Assembly: GCA_035374585.1 (NCBI GenBank)
Contig: DAOSPF010000050.1
Coordinates: forward strand, 1-25,583
DNA from: JAKPQD01 sp029572965
GTDB taxonomy: Bacteria; Bacteroidota; Bacteroidia; Bacteroidales; DTGW01
DNA: 25,583 bases
Reading direction: 5' to 3'
How positions within the stretch are numbered: position 1 is the first letter of the stretch; each line of letters begins with the position of its first letter. The notes under the pieces are model-generated. The model was not told the origin of the DNA and did not search any database. It saw only the letters and a program-made list of their open reading frames with translations. Positions 16,165 through 25,100 of the stretch are shown in pieces. The position numbers were made by a program, and so were the translations under genes.

Positions 16165-16470
16165 TTAAAATTCAAAGTCAACACAGGAACGGGAAAGCCT
16201 TACTTCACCAATAAAAGCACCCACAAGCTTATGTTCAGGGTGTTTTTGATAAGTATCTAAATCTTTAGCATTATCGAAGGTTACAATCAACACAAGGTCA
16301 TTGTTGCTGGCATCAATTAACGGGTCGTTAATTCCTACCTCAATAGTCCTTATCACATCTACTTTCCCTTTGAGGGCAAGCAGCATTGACTTGATTTTTT
16401 CAAGTACTTCTGTTTTGCTCATTCCTTCGTGTTCGTCTTTAATCTTCCAGCTTACAACGTGTTTAATCAT
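16165..16470 (-). CDS. Dabb (stress-responsive alpha/beta barrel) domain protein
   Basis: 101 residues, one domain. It opens with the 'IKHVVSWKIKDE' strand typical of Dabb proteins and has the characteristic 'LDTYQKHPEHKLVGAFIGE' helix (about 71-89) and the closing strand 'RSCVDFEF'. Members form dimeric ferredoxin-like barrels. Some are enzymes (polyketide cyclases, monooxygenases), many are of unknown role. There is no signal peptide. It is 11 nt downstream of the TauE/SafE gene and 10 nt upstream of the CPBP gene. Confidence 0.9.
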   Translation of the reverse strand: MIKHVVSWKIKDEHEGMSKTEVLEKIKSMLLALKGKVDVIRTIEVGINDPLIDASNNDLVLIVTFDNAKDLDTYQKHPEHKLVGAFIGEVRLSRSCVDFEF

Positions 16471-16481
16471 AATTTTTCATT

Positions 16482-16868
16482 TTATTTACCAAGTAACATT
16501 TTTATTCCAATAAAAAGGAGCAATATGGCAAAGCCTTTTTGTAGTGCTTTTTCGGGCAGGTTGACAGCAAAAACTGAACCAATATAACTACCGAGCAAGA
16601 ATGCCAGTATGACTATCAGGGCAAAAGGATAATTTACATAACCGTTTTTGGCATAATTCATCACAGCAAAAATACCTACCGGAAATACCAATATCATCAG
16701 GCTGGTGCCCTGGGCCTGCTGCTGACTAAGCCCAAGAAAAAAAACAAGAAAAGGGATGATAATAATAGCCCCGCCAACCCCCAGGGCCCCTGATACCATA
16801 CCAGCCAGAAGGCCTGTGATAACAAGCAAGATAACCTGTTTTGCTGTCAACATCATAAAAAATTCCAT
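16482..16868 (-). CDS. TauE/SafE (TSUP) family permease, half-size
   Basis: 128 residues with four membrane segments. The N-terminal TSUP signature is 'GMVSGALGVGGAIIIIPFL' (about 23-41), followed by 'QQAQGTSLMILVFPVG'. Full TSUP transporters (about 250 residues) have two such halves; this gene encodes only one, so it should work as a homodimer. TSUP proteins export or import small sulfur or organic anions (sulfite, sulfoacetate, taurine-derived acids); the substrate here is unknown. Three starts are possible: ATG at 16868, 16856 or 16853. The promoter element ending at 16874 lies so close to the first that one of the two inner ATGs is more likely. It is the first gene of the operon and is divergent from the sirtuin gene. 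Confidence 0.88.
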   Translation of the reverse strand: MEFFMMLTAKQVILLVITGLLAGMVSGALGVGGAIIIIPFLVFFLGLSQQQAQGTSLMILVFPVGIFAVMNYAKNGYVNYPFALIVILAFLLGSYIGSVFAVNLPEKALQKGFAILLLFIGIKMLLGK

Positions 16869-16873
16869 TTAAA

Positions 16874-16908
16874 CAAAATTATGATTTCTGTGTTTTATGG
16901 CTTTCAAA
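16874..16908 (-). promoter_or_regulatory. Probable promoter of the TSUP-Dabb-CPBP-SDR operon
   Basis: On the minus strand TAATTTTG (16881-16874) fits TAnnTTTG exactly, and a TTTG (16908-16905) lies 23 nt upstream, a slightly long spacing. It would start transcription near 16867. Confidence 0.45.
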
Positions 16909-16919
16909 ATTAAGCTAAA

Positions 16920-16952
16920 TTTGTTTAAAAGATTTCTGTACAATTATTTTAG
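16920..16952 (+). promoter_or_regulatory. Probable promoter of the sirtuin gene
   Basis: TTTG (16920-16923), a 21-nt spacer and TATTTTAG (16945-16952), which departs from TAnnTTTG at one base. It is followed by the start codon at 16975. Confidence 0.4.
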
Positions 16953-16974
16953 AAACCCTTTGAAAAGCTAATTG

Positions 16975-17685
16975 ATGTTTGATTCTCACAGCAAATCTAA
17001 AAAACACATTGTAGTGCTTACCGGATCGGGAATTAGCGCTGAAAGCGGGCTAAAGACATTTCGTGATAGCGGAGGCCTCTGGGAAACATACGATGTGATG
17101 GAAGTTGCCAGTATTGACGGGTGGTACAAAAACAAAGAATTGGTGTTGCGCTTTTATAATGAACGCCGCAAACAACTTGAACAAGCAGCACCTAACAAAG
17201 CCCACCTGTTGCTCAAAAAGTTAGAAGATAACTTTAAAGTTAGCATTATTACCCAGAACGTAGATAACCTGCATGAAAGGGCCGGAAGTAAGAATATCCT
17301 GCATTTGCACGGAGAACTAACGAAAGTAAGGAGTACAAAAGACCCAAATTATATTGTTGATATAGGTTATAAAGAAATAAAACCTGGCGATAAATGTCCG
17401 CGTGGCGGCCAATTGCGTCCGCATATTGTATGGTTTGGCGAGGCAGTACCTGCCATGGAAGAGGCAATTGGACTGACGCAAGAAGCTGATATTTTTGTTA
17501 TCATTGGTACCTCGCTTAATGTTTATCCTGCGGCCGGCATTGTAGATTATGTCAAACCAGAAGTGCCCATTTTTTTTATCGACCCTAAGCCTGCTAATAC
17601 CCATTATCGACAAAACCTTGAAATTATAGCCGAGAAAGCCAGTACTGGCATGGAAATATTGCTGAAAAAGCTTGAAGTGAGCTAA
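16975..17685 (+). CDS. Sir2-family NAD-dependent protein deacylase (class III-like)
   Basis: Removes acyl groups from lysine with consumption of NAD. Numbering from the TTG at 16972, which would give 237 residues; the ATG at 16975 is preferred (236). NAD-binding 'VLTGSGISAESGLKTFRD' (15-32), 'ITQNVDNLHERAG' (93-105) and catalytic His113 in 'HLHGE' are intact, as are 'LRPHIVWFGE' (148-157) and 'IGTSLNVYPAAG' (178-189). The Tyr62/Arg65 pair in 'FYNERR' is the determinant for negatively charged acyl groups (succinyl, malonyl) in SIRT5 and CobB. The usual four zinc cysteines are missing: Cys142 is the only cysteine in the protein, and the zinc loop is reduced to about 'RSTKDPNY...DKCPRGG'. It stands alone, divergent from the operon beginning with the TSUP gene. 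Confidence 0.93.
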   Translation: MFDSHSKSKKHIVVLTGSGISAESGLKTFRDSGGLWETYDVMEVASIDGWYKNKELVLRFYNERRKQLEQAAPNKAHLLLKKLEDNFKVSIITQNVDNLHERAGSKNILHLHGELTKVRSTKDPNYIVDIGYKEIKPGDKCPRGGQLRPHIVWFGEAVPAMEEAIGLTQEADIFVIIGTSLNVYPAAGIVDYVKPEVPIFFIDPKPANTHYRQNLEIIAEKASTGMEILLKKLEVS

Positions 17686-17943
17686 ACAATGCAGCACAAT
17701 GCAAACCTTCGGGTAAACATACGATGTATTTGGCAGGATTGGCAGCCCTAACGATTTGCCCCCACTCCTGGCACAAATAATTTTGTTCTCAACCAGCTTA
17801 CATTGTAAGCCCATGAAGAGCTGTTATAGATTTTGCCCAAACTCATGCTATTTTCATTAATCCATGAAGCAACAAATATCAATCAATGCTGTGCTGTCAA
17901 AATCTGTAAAAATCAATAAAAATCGCTATCTTTAATAAAAACT
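17686..17943. other. Intergenic spacer without a recognised gene
   Basis: Between the sirtuin and the multi-PAS kinase. It holds one small hairpin, GCTTAC-ATT-GTAAGC (17796-17810), without a T-run. At the far end is TATCTTTA (17927-17934), one base off the TAnnTTTG element, as a possible kinase promoter; no -33 TTTG is visible. I see no coding signal on either strand. Confidence 0.4.
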
Positions 17944-20900
17944 TTGGCTGTGGGAGAAAAGAAGCACAATGACAATTTTCATTTATTTACAGTATTGAAA
18001 AAATACTCAAAAGAAGATTTTGCCACCCAGATGAAAATAAAGTTCATCTTTCTGCTTCTTGTTTCCTTTATCATTTTACAAACAATCATTATTGTAACAA
18101 CAGGGTTTATTCAACTCAAAACAACTGAAGACCATGCCCTTAAATGGCCAGTTATCATGGTTGAAGTTTCACTATTATTGACATTCTGCATAAGTTTGGC
18201 CCTTTTAATCAAAGGGTTTTATAAAATTGTCTCACAGGCAATTTTGATACTTACATTTGTTTGTATCTGGGTTGTGATGTTTTTGGACACAAGCAACTCT
18301 GTTACCCGCTTAGATACTGTTGTTTACATTTTGCTTGTTTTTTTGGCCCTGCCTATATTTTCTTTTTACAAAAAATGGGATATCTTTTTATACACCATTG
18401 CCAACCTGTTAACTTTTGGCATATTTGTATATGTTTTTTTTAGTCAAAATCCGCATTTATCAATTTATGCCTACGATTACATCTCCGATAATTCAATTAC
18501 CCTAATTATTGCAGGCATCCTGGCATACAACAACCTGCGGATACACAGCATTTCACTTCAAAAAGCCAACGAAGACCTTAGAACCCGGGTTTTAGCTGAA
18601 GAAATGCTTTTGCAAAGCGAAAAAAAATACCGTGAAATAACAGAATTGCTGCCACAAACCGTTTTTGAAGCAGAACTCTCGGGCAAACTGACTTATGTAA
18701 ACCAGAACGGGTTCAAACAATTTGGCTATAACGAAGAAGACTTCCGGCAAGGGTTGAATGTAATAAATACCATACACCCTGACGACAGGCAGAGAACGCT
18801 GAATAACATTCAAAAAATCATTAAAGGCACTCCTACAACAGGTAACTTGTACCGTGCCATGCGCAAAGATGGCACTATTTTTCCTGTTCAGATTTTTACC
18901 AGTGTAATTTACCACGATTCAAAGCCTGTTGGTTTCCGTGGAGTTATTACCGATATGACAGAACGTGTGCATTTTGAAGACGAGATCAAGAAAAGCCGCG
19001 ACCAGTTTCAATCGCTGGTAGATAATATACCAGGCATTGTTTACCGATGCCTTTTTGACAAAAACCTTACCATACAGTACATGAGTCCCGAAACTGAGAA
19101 ATTGTGTGGTTATACCGCACAAAATTTCATAAACAACAATAAATTTTCTTTTTCAAACATTATTCACCCTGAGGATAACGATAAAGTAATAAGTACTATT
19201 GAAAAAGCAGTAAAAAACAAAACATCATGGGAAACAGAGTACAGGATAATACACAAAGACAAGCACATCCTGTGGGTAAATGAAAAAGGCAGGGCTATAT
19301 ACAAAGACAGTGGCCAAGTAGAATATCTTGATGGATTGATACTTGACATTACCCAACGCAAAAATGCAGAAGAAGCATTGCTTATAAGCGAAGAGCGTTT
19401 TAAACAATTGTTTTACAATGCTCCGGTAGCTCTGGCCTTCATCAATGATAAAGGCGATATCAAAGGGATAAACAATACGTTTATCAATACGCTCGGCTAT
19501 ACCATAGAAGATTTGCCATCTTTAGATATATGGTGGAAAAAAGCCTATCCCAACAAAGACTATCGCAAAGAAATAGTTTTTCAATGGGGCCAAAAAACCA
19601 AAAGAGCCATTGCCAATGGCCAGGATATATCACCAGATGAATATTATGTGACAGACAAAAAGGGCCAAGGGCATTATATGCTCATAGGGGCCTCAATTCA
19701 AAAAACCAGCACTTTGTTCAGCCTTGTTGACATAACTGAGCGCAAAAAAGCCGAGGAAGCGTTAAAACAAAGCGAAGAACGATTTAAGGCGCTGATAGAG
19801 TTTCTCCCCTATTCAGTGATGGTTACAGATTTACAGGAACGTTATGTGATGGTGAATAAAGTATTTTGCCAAAGTATGGGATATTCGCCAGAAGAAATTA
19901 TAGGTAAAACAGCAACAGAACTTGATATAATTACTAAATACGAAAATCCGCAAGAACAGAAAAAATTACTTTTTGCACAAGGACACATAGAAAATGTAGA
20001 AATGGAAGTGACCATAAAAAAAACTACCAGGCTCTATATTTATTTCTCTGCCAAAGTTATTCAGATGAATAATGAGCCGTATCTGCTATGTACCTCAGTA
20101 AATGTCACCGAAAAAAAGAAAATAGAAGATGAATTAGAAAATTACCGTAAAAACCTCGAGATGCTTGTACAGGAACGTACTGAAGAACTTGCTACTGCAA
20201 ACGAAGAACTCGCAGCTGCCAATGAAGAGCTTTCATCAACCAATGAAGTACTTTTGCAACAACGTGAAGAACTTGAAGAAGCATTAAAAAATCTACAAAA
20301 AGCCCAATTGCAACTTATTGAGTCAGAAAAAATGGCCTCTCTCGGGGTACTGGCAGCTGGTGTAGCCCACGAAATTAACAATCCGCTCAACTTTATCCAG
20401 GGAGGTGTTGTAGCTTTAGAAAACTATTTACAAGAAAATTACCAAAACAACACAAAAGAAACCACCACCCTGTTCAATGCCATCAATACTGGTGTTGAGC
20501 GTGTTTCGAAGATTGTAAACAGCCTTGGCCGTTTCAGCAGGCAAAGTGGGACAAACGATGAGCTATGCGATATTCACTTTATCCTTGACAACTGCCTGGT
20601 GATGCTCCAAAATACCATTAAATATAAAGCCTCGATAACAAAACAATACACAACTCAACCTTTCAGGCTTTTGGCCAACGAAGGAAAATTGCACCAAGCG
20701 TTTTTAAACATTATCTCCAATGCAGCTCAGGCAATTGAAAAGAATGGAGAGATTACCATTACCACAAGCGTTGAAAATAACCTGTTGACAATTTCTGTCA
20801 AAGATACCGGCAAAGGTATAAAGCAAGAATATCTTGGAAAAATATTCGATCCTTTTTTCACTACCAAAGACCCAGGAAAAGGAACTGGTTTAGGCTTAGC

Positions 20901-21006
20901 TATTACATACAAAATCATCAAAGAGCTGGGAGGGAACATAAGCGCAGAATCTAATGAAAACACAGGAACTACAATGATAATTGAATTGCCGGTGAGCACA
21001 AAATAA
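17944..21006 (+). CDS. Membrane sensor histidine kinase with four PAS domains
   Basis: 1020 residues if the TTG at 17944 is the start. The first ATG is at 18031 (residue 30), which would still keep all membrane segments. Six hydrophobic segments (about 31-200) form an integral membrane sensor, followed by four PAS domains (about 224-345, 350-480, 482-605 and 606-728, each closing with a 'DxTeRkkaE'-like PAC end), a coiled coil of 'NEEL' type (730-795), and the kinase core: phospho-acceptor His809 in 'GVAHEINNPLNFIQGG', N box 'ISNAAQAIE', G1 'DTGKGI' and G2 'GKGTGLGLAI'. There is no receiver domain and no response regulator gene next to it. It ends 11 nt from the convergent porP-like gene. Confidence 0.93.
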   Translation: MAVGEKKHNDNFHLFTVLKKYSKEDFATQMKIKFIFLLLVSFIILQTIIIVTTGFIQLKTTEDHALKWPVIMVEVSLLLTFCISLALLIKGFYKIVSQAILILTFVCIWVVMFLDTSNSVTRLDTVVYILLVFLALPIFSFYKKWDIFLYTIANLLTFGIFVYVFFSQNPHLSIYAYDYISDNSITLIIAGILAYNNLRIHSISLQKANEDLRTRVLAEEMLLQSEKKYREITELLPQTVFEAELSGKLTYVNQNGFKQFGYNEEDFRQGLNVINTIHPDDRQRTLNNIQKIIKGTPTTGNLYRAMRKDGTIFPVQIFTSVIYHDSKPVGFRGVITDMTERVHFEDEIKKSRDQFQSLVDNIPGIVYRCLFDKNLTIQYMSPETEKLCGYTAQNFINNNKFSFSNIIHPEDNDKVISTIEKAVKNKTSWETEYRIIHKDKHILWVNEKGRAIYKDSGQVEYLDGLILDITQRKNAEEALLISEERFKQLFYNAPVALAFINDKGDIKGINNTFINTLGYTIEDLPSLDIWWKKAYPNKDYRKEIVFQWGQKTKRAIANGQDISPDEYYVTDKKGQGHYMLIGASIQKTSTLFSLVDITERKKAEEALKQSEERFKALIEFLPYSVMVTDLQERYVMVNKVFCQSMGYSPEEIIGKTATELDIITKYENPQEQKKLLFAQGHIENVEMEVTIKKTTRLYIYFSAKVIQMNNEPYLLCTSVNVTEKKKIEDELENYRKNLEMLVQERTEELATANEELAAANEELSSTNEVLLQQREELEEALKNLQKAQLQLIESEKMASLGVLAAGVAHEINNPLNFIQGGVVALENYLQENYQNNTKETTTLFNAINTGVERVSKIVNSLGRFSRQSGTNDELCDIHFILDNCLVMLQNTIKYKASITKQYTTQPFRLLANEGKLHQAFLNIISNAAQAIEKNGEITITTSVENNLLTISVKDTGKGIKQEYLGKIFDPFFTTKDPGKGTGLGLAITYKIIKELGGNISAESNENTGTTMIIELPVSTK

Positions 21007-21017
21007 ACCAAACCATC

Positions 21018-21992
21018 TTAAAATCTTCGTATCCATTTGTATCTGCGCGAAGAATCACCAAACCATAAGGAAAGGTTCAATTCATGCGAACCTACTGTTA
21101 CTTTATTAAAAGAATTGAAATCATAATCAAAAGCATAGCCAACAAGAAAATTGCGAAAATACACCCCGGCCAGGAATATGGCAGTGGTAGTTGATCGATA
21201 TGACAATCCAAGCCAGTATAATTCTTTAATAACAACTTTAGCAGAAAGGTCAATTTGAGGCATCAGCAGCTCGGTAGATTTTGCCAAAGTAGTTAAATCA
21301 ATATACGATGTATTGGTAAAACTTTTCCTGTAACCGGCCATTAAATAATAATGCCGCTTAAGATTGTAATTCAGTGTGGTATTGCCAAACCTGATATTTG
21401 TCTGAATAATGTTCGATATAGAAAAACCAAAATAATATGATTCAAAATCTTTGTATTGTATGCCCACACCAATATCAGGGGCATAAGCAGGTTCTTCGAC
21501 AAATGCTTCTTTTGGGTCGCCCGCCTCGCGAAAAACAATACCGCTTTTATCAATTTTCAACTGCGATAAGCTACCCGAAAGGCCCAATGAAAGCTGACTG
21601 TTGGTAAAAGGGATATGATAAGCGTATGACCCTGTTAAAGTTGTATTTTGAAAATAACCATTTCGGTCGTTTGTAACATTTAACCCCACGCCAACACGCC
21701 CACTTCTGGTAGCCAACATTTTATTTTTTTTTAATGGCCTGGATTTAATCTGAAACTTACGGAGCAACAAACGGGTTTGGGCACTTAATGAAAAAGTGCG
21801 GGGGGCCAAATCCATTCCCATCCATTGTTGTTTAGATATAAGGCTAAACTTTGTGAGCCCAACATCTCCAGCCAAGGCAGAATTAAAAACAAAGGCATTG
21901 TCCATATATTGGCTGTAAACAGCTGTTTGTTGGCTTTTTACAAGCAATGGGATGCCTATTAATAGTAATATCAGAAAGTGCTTTTTAGGCAT
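21018..21992 (-). CDS. PorP/SprF family outer-membrane protein (type IX secretion)
   Basis: 324 residues. After a signal peptide ('LILLLIGIPLLVKSQQ') comes the family's opening 'YSQYMDNAFVFNSALAG', followed by 'SLISKQQWMGMDLAPRTF', and a run of amphipathic strands ending in a C-terminal phenylalanine ('YKWIRRF'), as expected for a beta-barrel outer-membrane protein. PorP/SprF proteins act with the type IX secretion system; in Flavobacterium SprF is needed for export of the giant adhesin SprB. It lies 120 nt downstream of the adhesin gene on the same strand, the classic adhesin-SprF order, so it is likely the dedicated partner of that adhesin. The ATG at 21992 is well placed before the signal peptide. 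Confidence 0.92.
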   Translation of the reverse strand: MPKKHFLILLLIGIPLLVKSQQTAVYSQYMDNAFVFNSALAGDVGLTKFSLISKQQWMGMDLAPRTFSLSAQTRLLLRKFQIKSRPLKKNKMLATRSGRVGVGLNVTNDRNGYFQNTTLTGSYAYHIPFTNSQLSLGLSGSLSQLKIDKSGIVFREAGDPKEAFVEEPAYAPDIGVGIQYKDFESYYFGFSISNIIQTNIRFGNTTLNYNLKRHYYLMAGYRKSFTNTSYIDLTTLAKSTELLMPQIDLSAKVVIKELYWLGLSYRSTTTAIFLAGVYFRNFLVGYAFDYDFNSFNKVTVGSHELNLSLWFGDSSRRYKWIRRF

Positions 21993-22112
21993 TCTTTAAA
22001 GAATCTATTCTTAACTGATAAAATATAACATTTTCAGTACTACGACATAATTCTAAAAATCAGTCAAGTACAAATACAAAAGTAATGCCTTTTAGCTAAT
22101 AATGATTATTTG

Positions 22113-25100
22113 CTATCGGATTATTGAAACAATACCAACAATCTTGGGCGATCCATTGCCTAAATCAATAGAGTAATAGTATGAATCCATTGGCAGGTCC
22201 ATTTTCATATTTGAACGTCCATCCCATTCTTCTTTATATCCGCGTTCAGAGCGATAAACCAATGTCCCCCAACGATTGTAGATTTCAACAACTGCCTTGG
22301 GATAAAGCTCAGATAATATTTGGTAATTTCGAGGATCTCCGGCCAAGATATTCCATTTTTCGTTATATCCATCTTTATTTGGCGAAAATGCCAATGGGAT
22401 GCTGACACAATCATTGTTTTTAGCTTTCAGCTCAATAGCCATGGTTTGGGTGCATGAATGTGCATCTGTAACAGTAACCAAATATTGACCTTGTTGAATA
22501 TCATACAACGCATCTGAAGTACTTCCGGTATTCCAGTTGAACTGATATGGGGCAACGCCGCCAGCAGATTCAACTTTAAGTTGTCCATCAAAAGTGGCAG
22601 GACAATACGGGTCAGTTTTTACAGAAACTGTTAATCGCAGCGAATCAGGCTGTGTCAACACAAACTTCCCATTTTTGTAACAATTATTGGCATCATATAC
22701 ATCTACATTGAAGTTACCTGCACGTAACCCTTCAGCCAGGCTGTCCCCTTCGACAAAATTCCACATAAAACGATATGGCCTTGTACCACCAATGACAGTA
22801 GCTCTTGCCTTTCCGTCATCGCCTAAATAGCAGTTTACATTGGTAAGGTCAAGACTCATTTGCAGACTATCAGGCTGGGTTATTGTAATAGTAGAGCTGC
22901 CGTGACAATTGGACGAGTCGCTGACAATAACGCCATATTTACCGGCTGACAAGCCATATTGCACAGAGTCGCTGCTGAAATTTTGAACAATATTATCCAG
23001 ACGTGACCAATGATAGATATACGGACGAGTCCCTCCCATAACATTGGCATAAAGCTTTGCATCAGAGGCATTGTAGCAACTAATACTGCGACTGTTGTAA
23101 TCTGACTGGATGACAAGTTCTACATTCAGCGGATTAGGCTCAAGTATAGTAAATGGAAGATTAACAAAACATCCATTTTTATCCTGCATCACAACATTAT
23201 ATGAACCTTCAACAAGATTATTGACTGAAGAAACAGTATCGTAAGATCCGTTTAGCCATTTGTACATATATGGCTTAATCCCTCCAAAAGCATTACTAAT
23301 AAAGGCTTTACCATCTTTTACACCATTGCAAGTCTGACGGATTGAAGTAATAGAAGCTCCCAGTTTATCAGGTTCGCTCAAATGGTAATTCCAAACATGG
23401 CTACAATTATTTTTATCCCTGACGGTAAGTTTATAGTTGCCTGCCCCAATATTATCGAGATTATTTGAAGTGCCAATTGTTACATTGGACGGGAGGTTTT
23501 GCCAATTATAAGTATAACCAGGCACTCCCTGACTAATTGTAGTATGTATAAAACCATCTTTTAAGCCAAAACACGATATATTGGAATCGTTATAATTGCT
23601 TAAGAATGCATTATTGCTCAATGGCAGAGGTTGAGTAAGCTCAAATGTATCTTTTTCATTACAACCCTTGCCATAGCCAACTGTCAAAACATATTGACCT
23701 GCAGCAAGTTTAGATATACTGTCACCTGAAAAAGGCAGATTGCCAATACCCACTTTGGACCAAGTGTATGAATATTTTCCAAAGCCGCCATTAGCCAGTG
23801 CTTTAGCATAACCTGTATTGCTTCCATTACAATCAATGCCATATCCGTTGTAATCTGATTGACGATGATCAACCACAAGCTTTGCTGGCTTTGTCAAAAC
23901 AATGGTATCATAATAATCGCAATGCATGTGCATATAAATTTTACCCGTATTACGTAAAGAAGTATCAGCCAACCTGAGGTAATATTTACCAGCGTCAAGA
24001 TTAGCTATATCTTTTGTTGAAGCCGAGAATGTACCAGTAGAATCTGTCCAGAAATACTGGTATGTACCATGCCCCCCTTCAGGGTTAAGCTGTATAGAGC
24101 CATCTTTACTGTTATGACAAGAAACCCCAAAAACTTCATTTTCATACGGTTTAGAAACAAGAGGGTTAATTGTAACTCTCGAAGGTTCTTTCAAAGTATC
24201 TGTTTTGGGGAATGAAGTACAGCCAAGACTATTCTTGACAAACAATTTATAAACCCCCTTACTTAGCCCGGATATCGAACCTTGTGGCCCAGAATAAATA
24301 ACAGTAAACAAACCTGTATTTTCATTTAATTTTGACCATTCATAAGTATATTGAATGTTTGCATCTGAAGGATACTGGTAAGGGGTAAATGCCCCATCAG
24401 ATTTGCCCGGACAGCTAATGTTATATTCTCCATAATAAGCCGGATTGGTTGAAACATTTAACCCTCCCTGCGATGGGCGGAAAAAAGCAACAGCAGACGC
24501 TTTACAAGCATTGGCATCAGTTATTATAATCGTATAATCGCCAATAGAAAGCTTATCAATGGTATCATTTGTACTATAAGGGAGCGTACCTCGTAACCAC
24601 AGATAGGTGTAATCTGGAGTCCCTCCGCTCTGTCTGGCAACAATCATACCTTTTTCAAGAGCTGTACACTCAGCTTCTGATACTTTAATATATGAAGCTA
24701 TAAGTTTTTCAGGTTGAATTAAGGTAATTGACCCATTTGCCAAACATCCATGAGTGTCAGTAATATCAACCCGATAATTACCAATAGTCAAATTCTTTAT
24801 TGTGGTATCTGAAGTTGTTATAAAATTATTATCGTTCTTTTTCCAAACATAACTGGCTGATAAAGGGCTCATTGGGGTAGAATATTTGGTCATCCCTCCG
24901 GTCAGTTTAACATAAATCTCACCCTTAGCATCTCCAAAACAAGGTTCGTTCCAACCTCCAACATATTCTTTTGCAGTCAGCTCAGCTTTTAAAGTTGGCA
25001 GTATATATCTGGTAAATGTTGTGTCAACTCCGGCACAGCTAAAATCTGCAGGGTCATTTCCTTTTGGATTATTGAAAACAGGGGTAAACTTGTAAGTTAC

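Noticed and set aside
17796..17810. Hairpin after the sirtuin gene as its terminator
   Set aside because: Stem of six pairs, no T-run, and more than 100 nt past the stop codon.
17317..17814. Minus-strand open frame of 165 codons across the sirtuin end and the spacer
   Set aside because: Most of it is antisense to the conserved sirtuin, and the rest shows no family motif or promoter.
22415..24995. Possible CRISPR or recent tandem DNA repeat
   Set aside because: The units are similar as protein only; no constant short DNA repeat with even spacers is visible.
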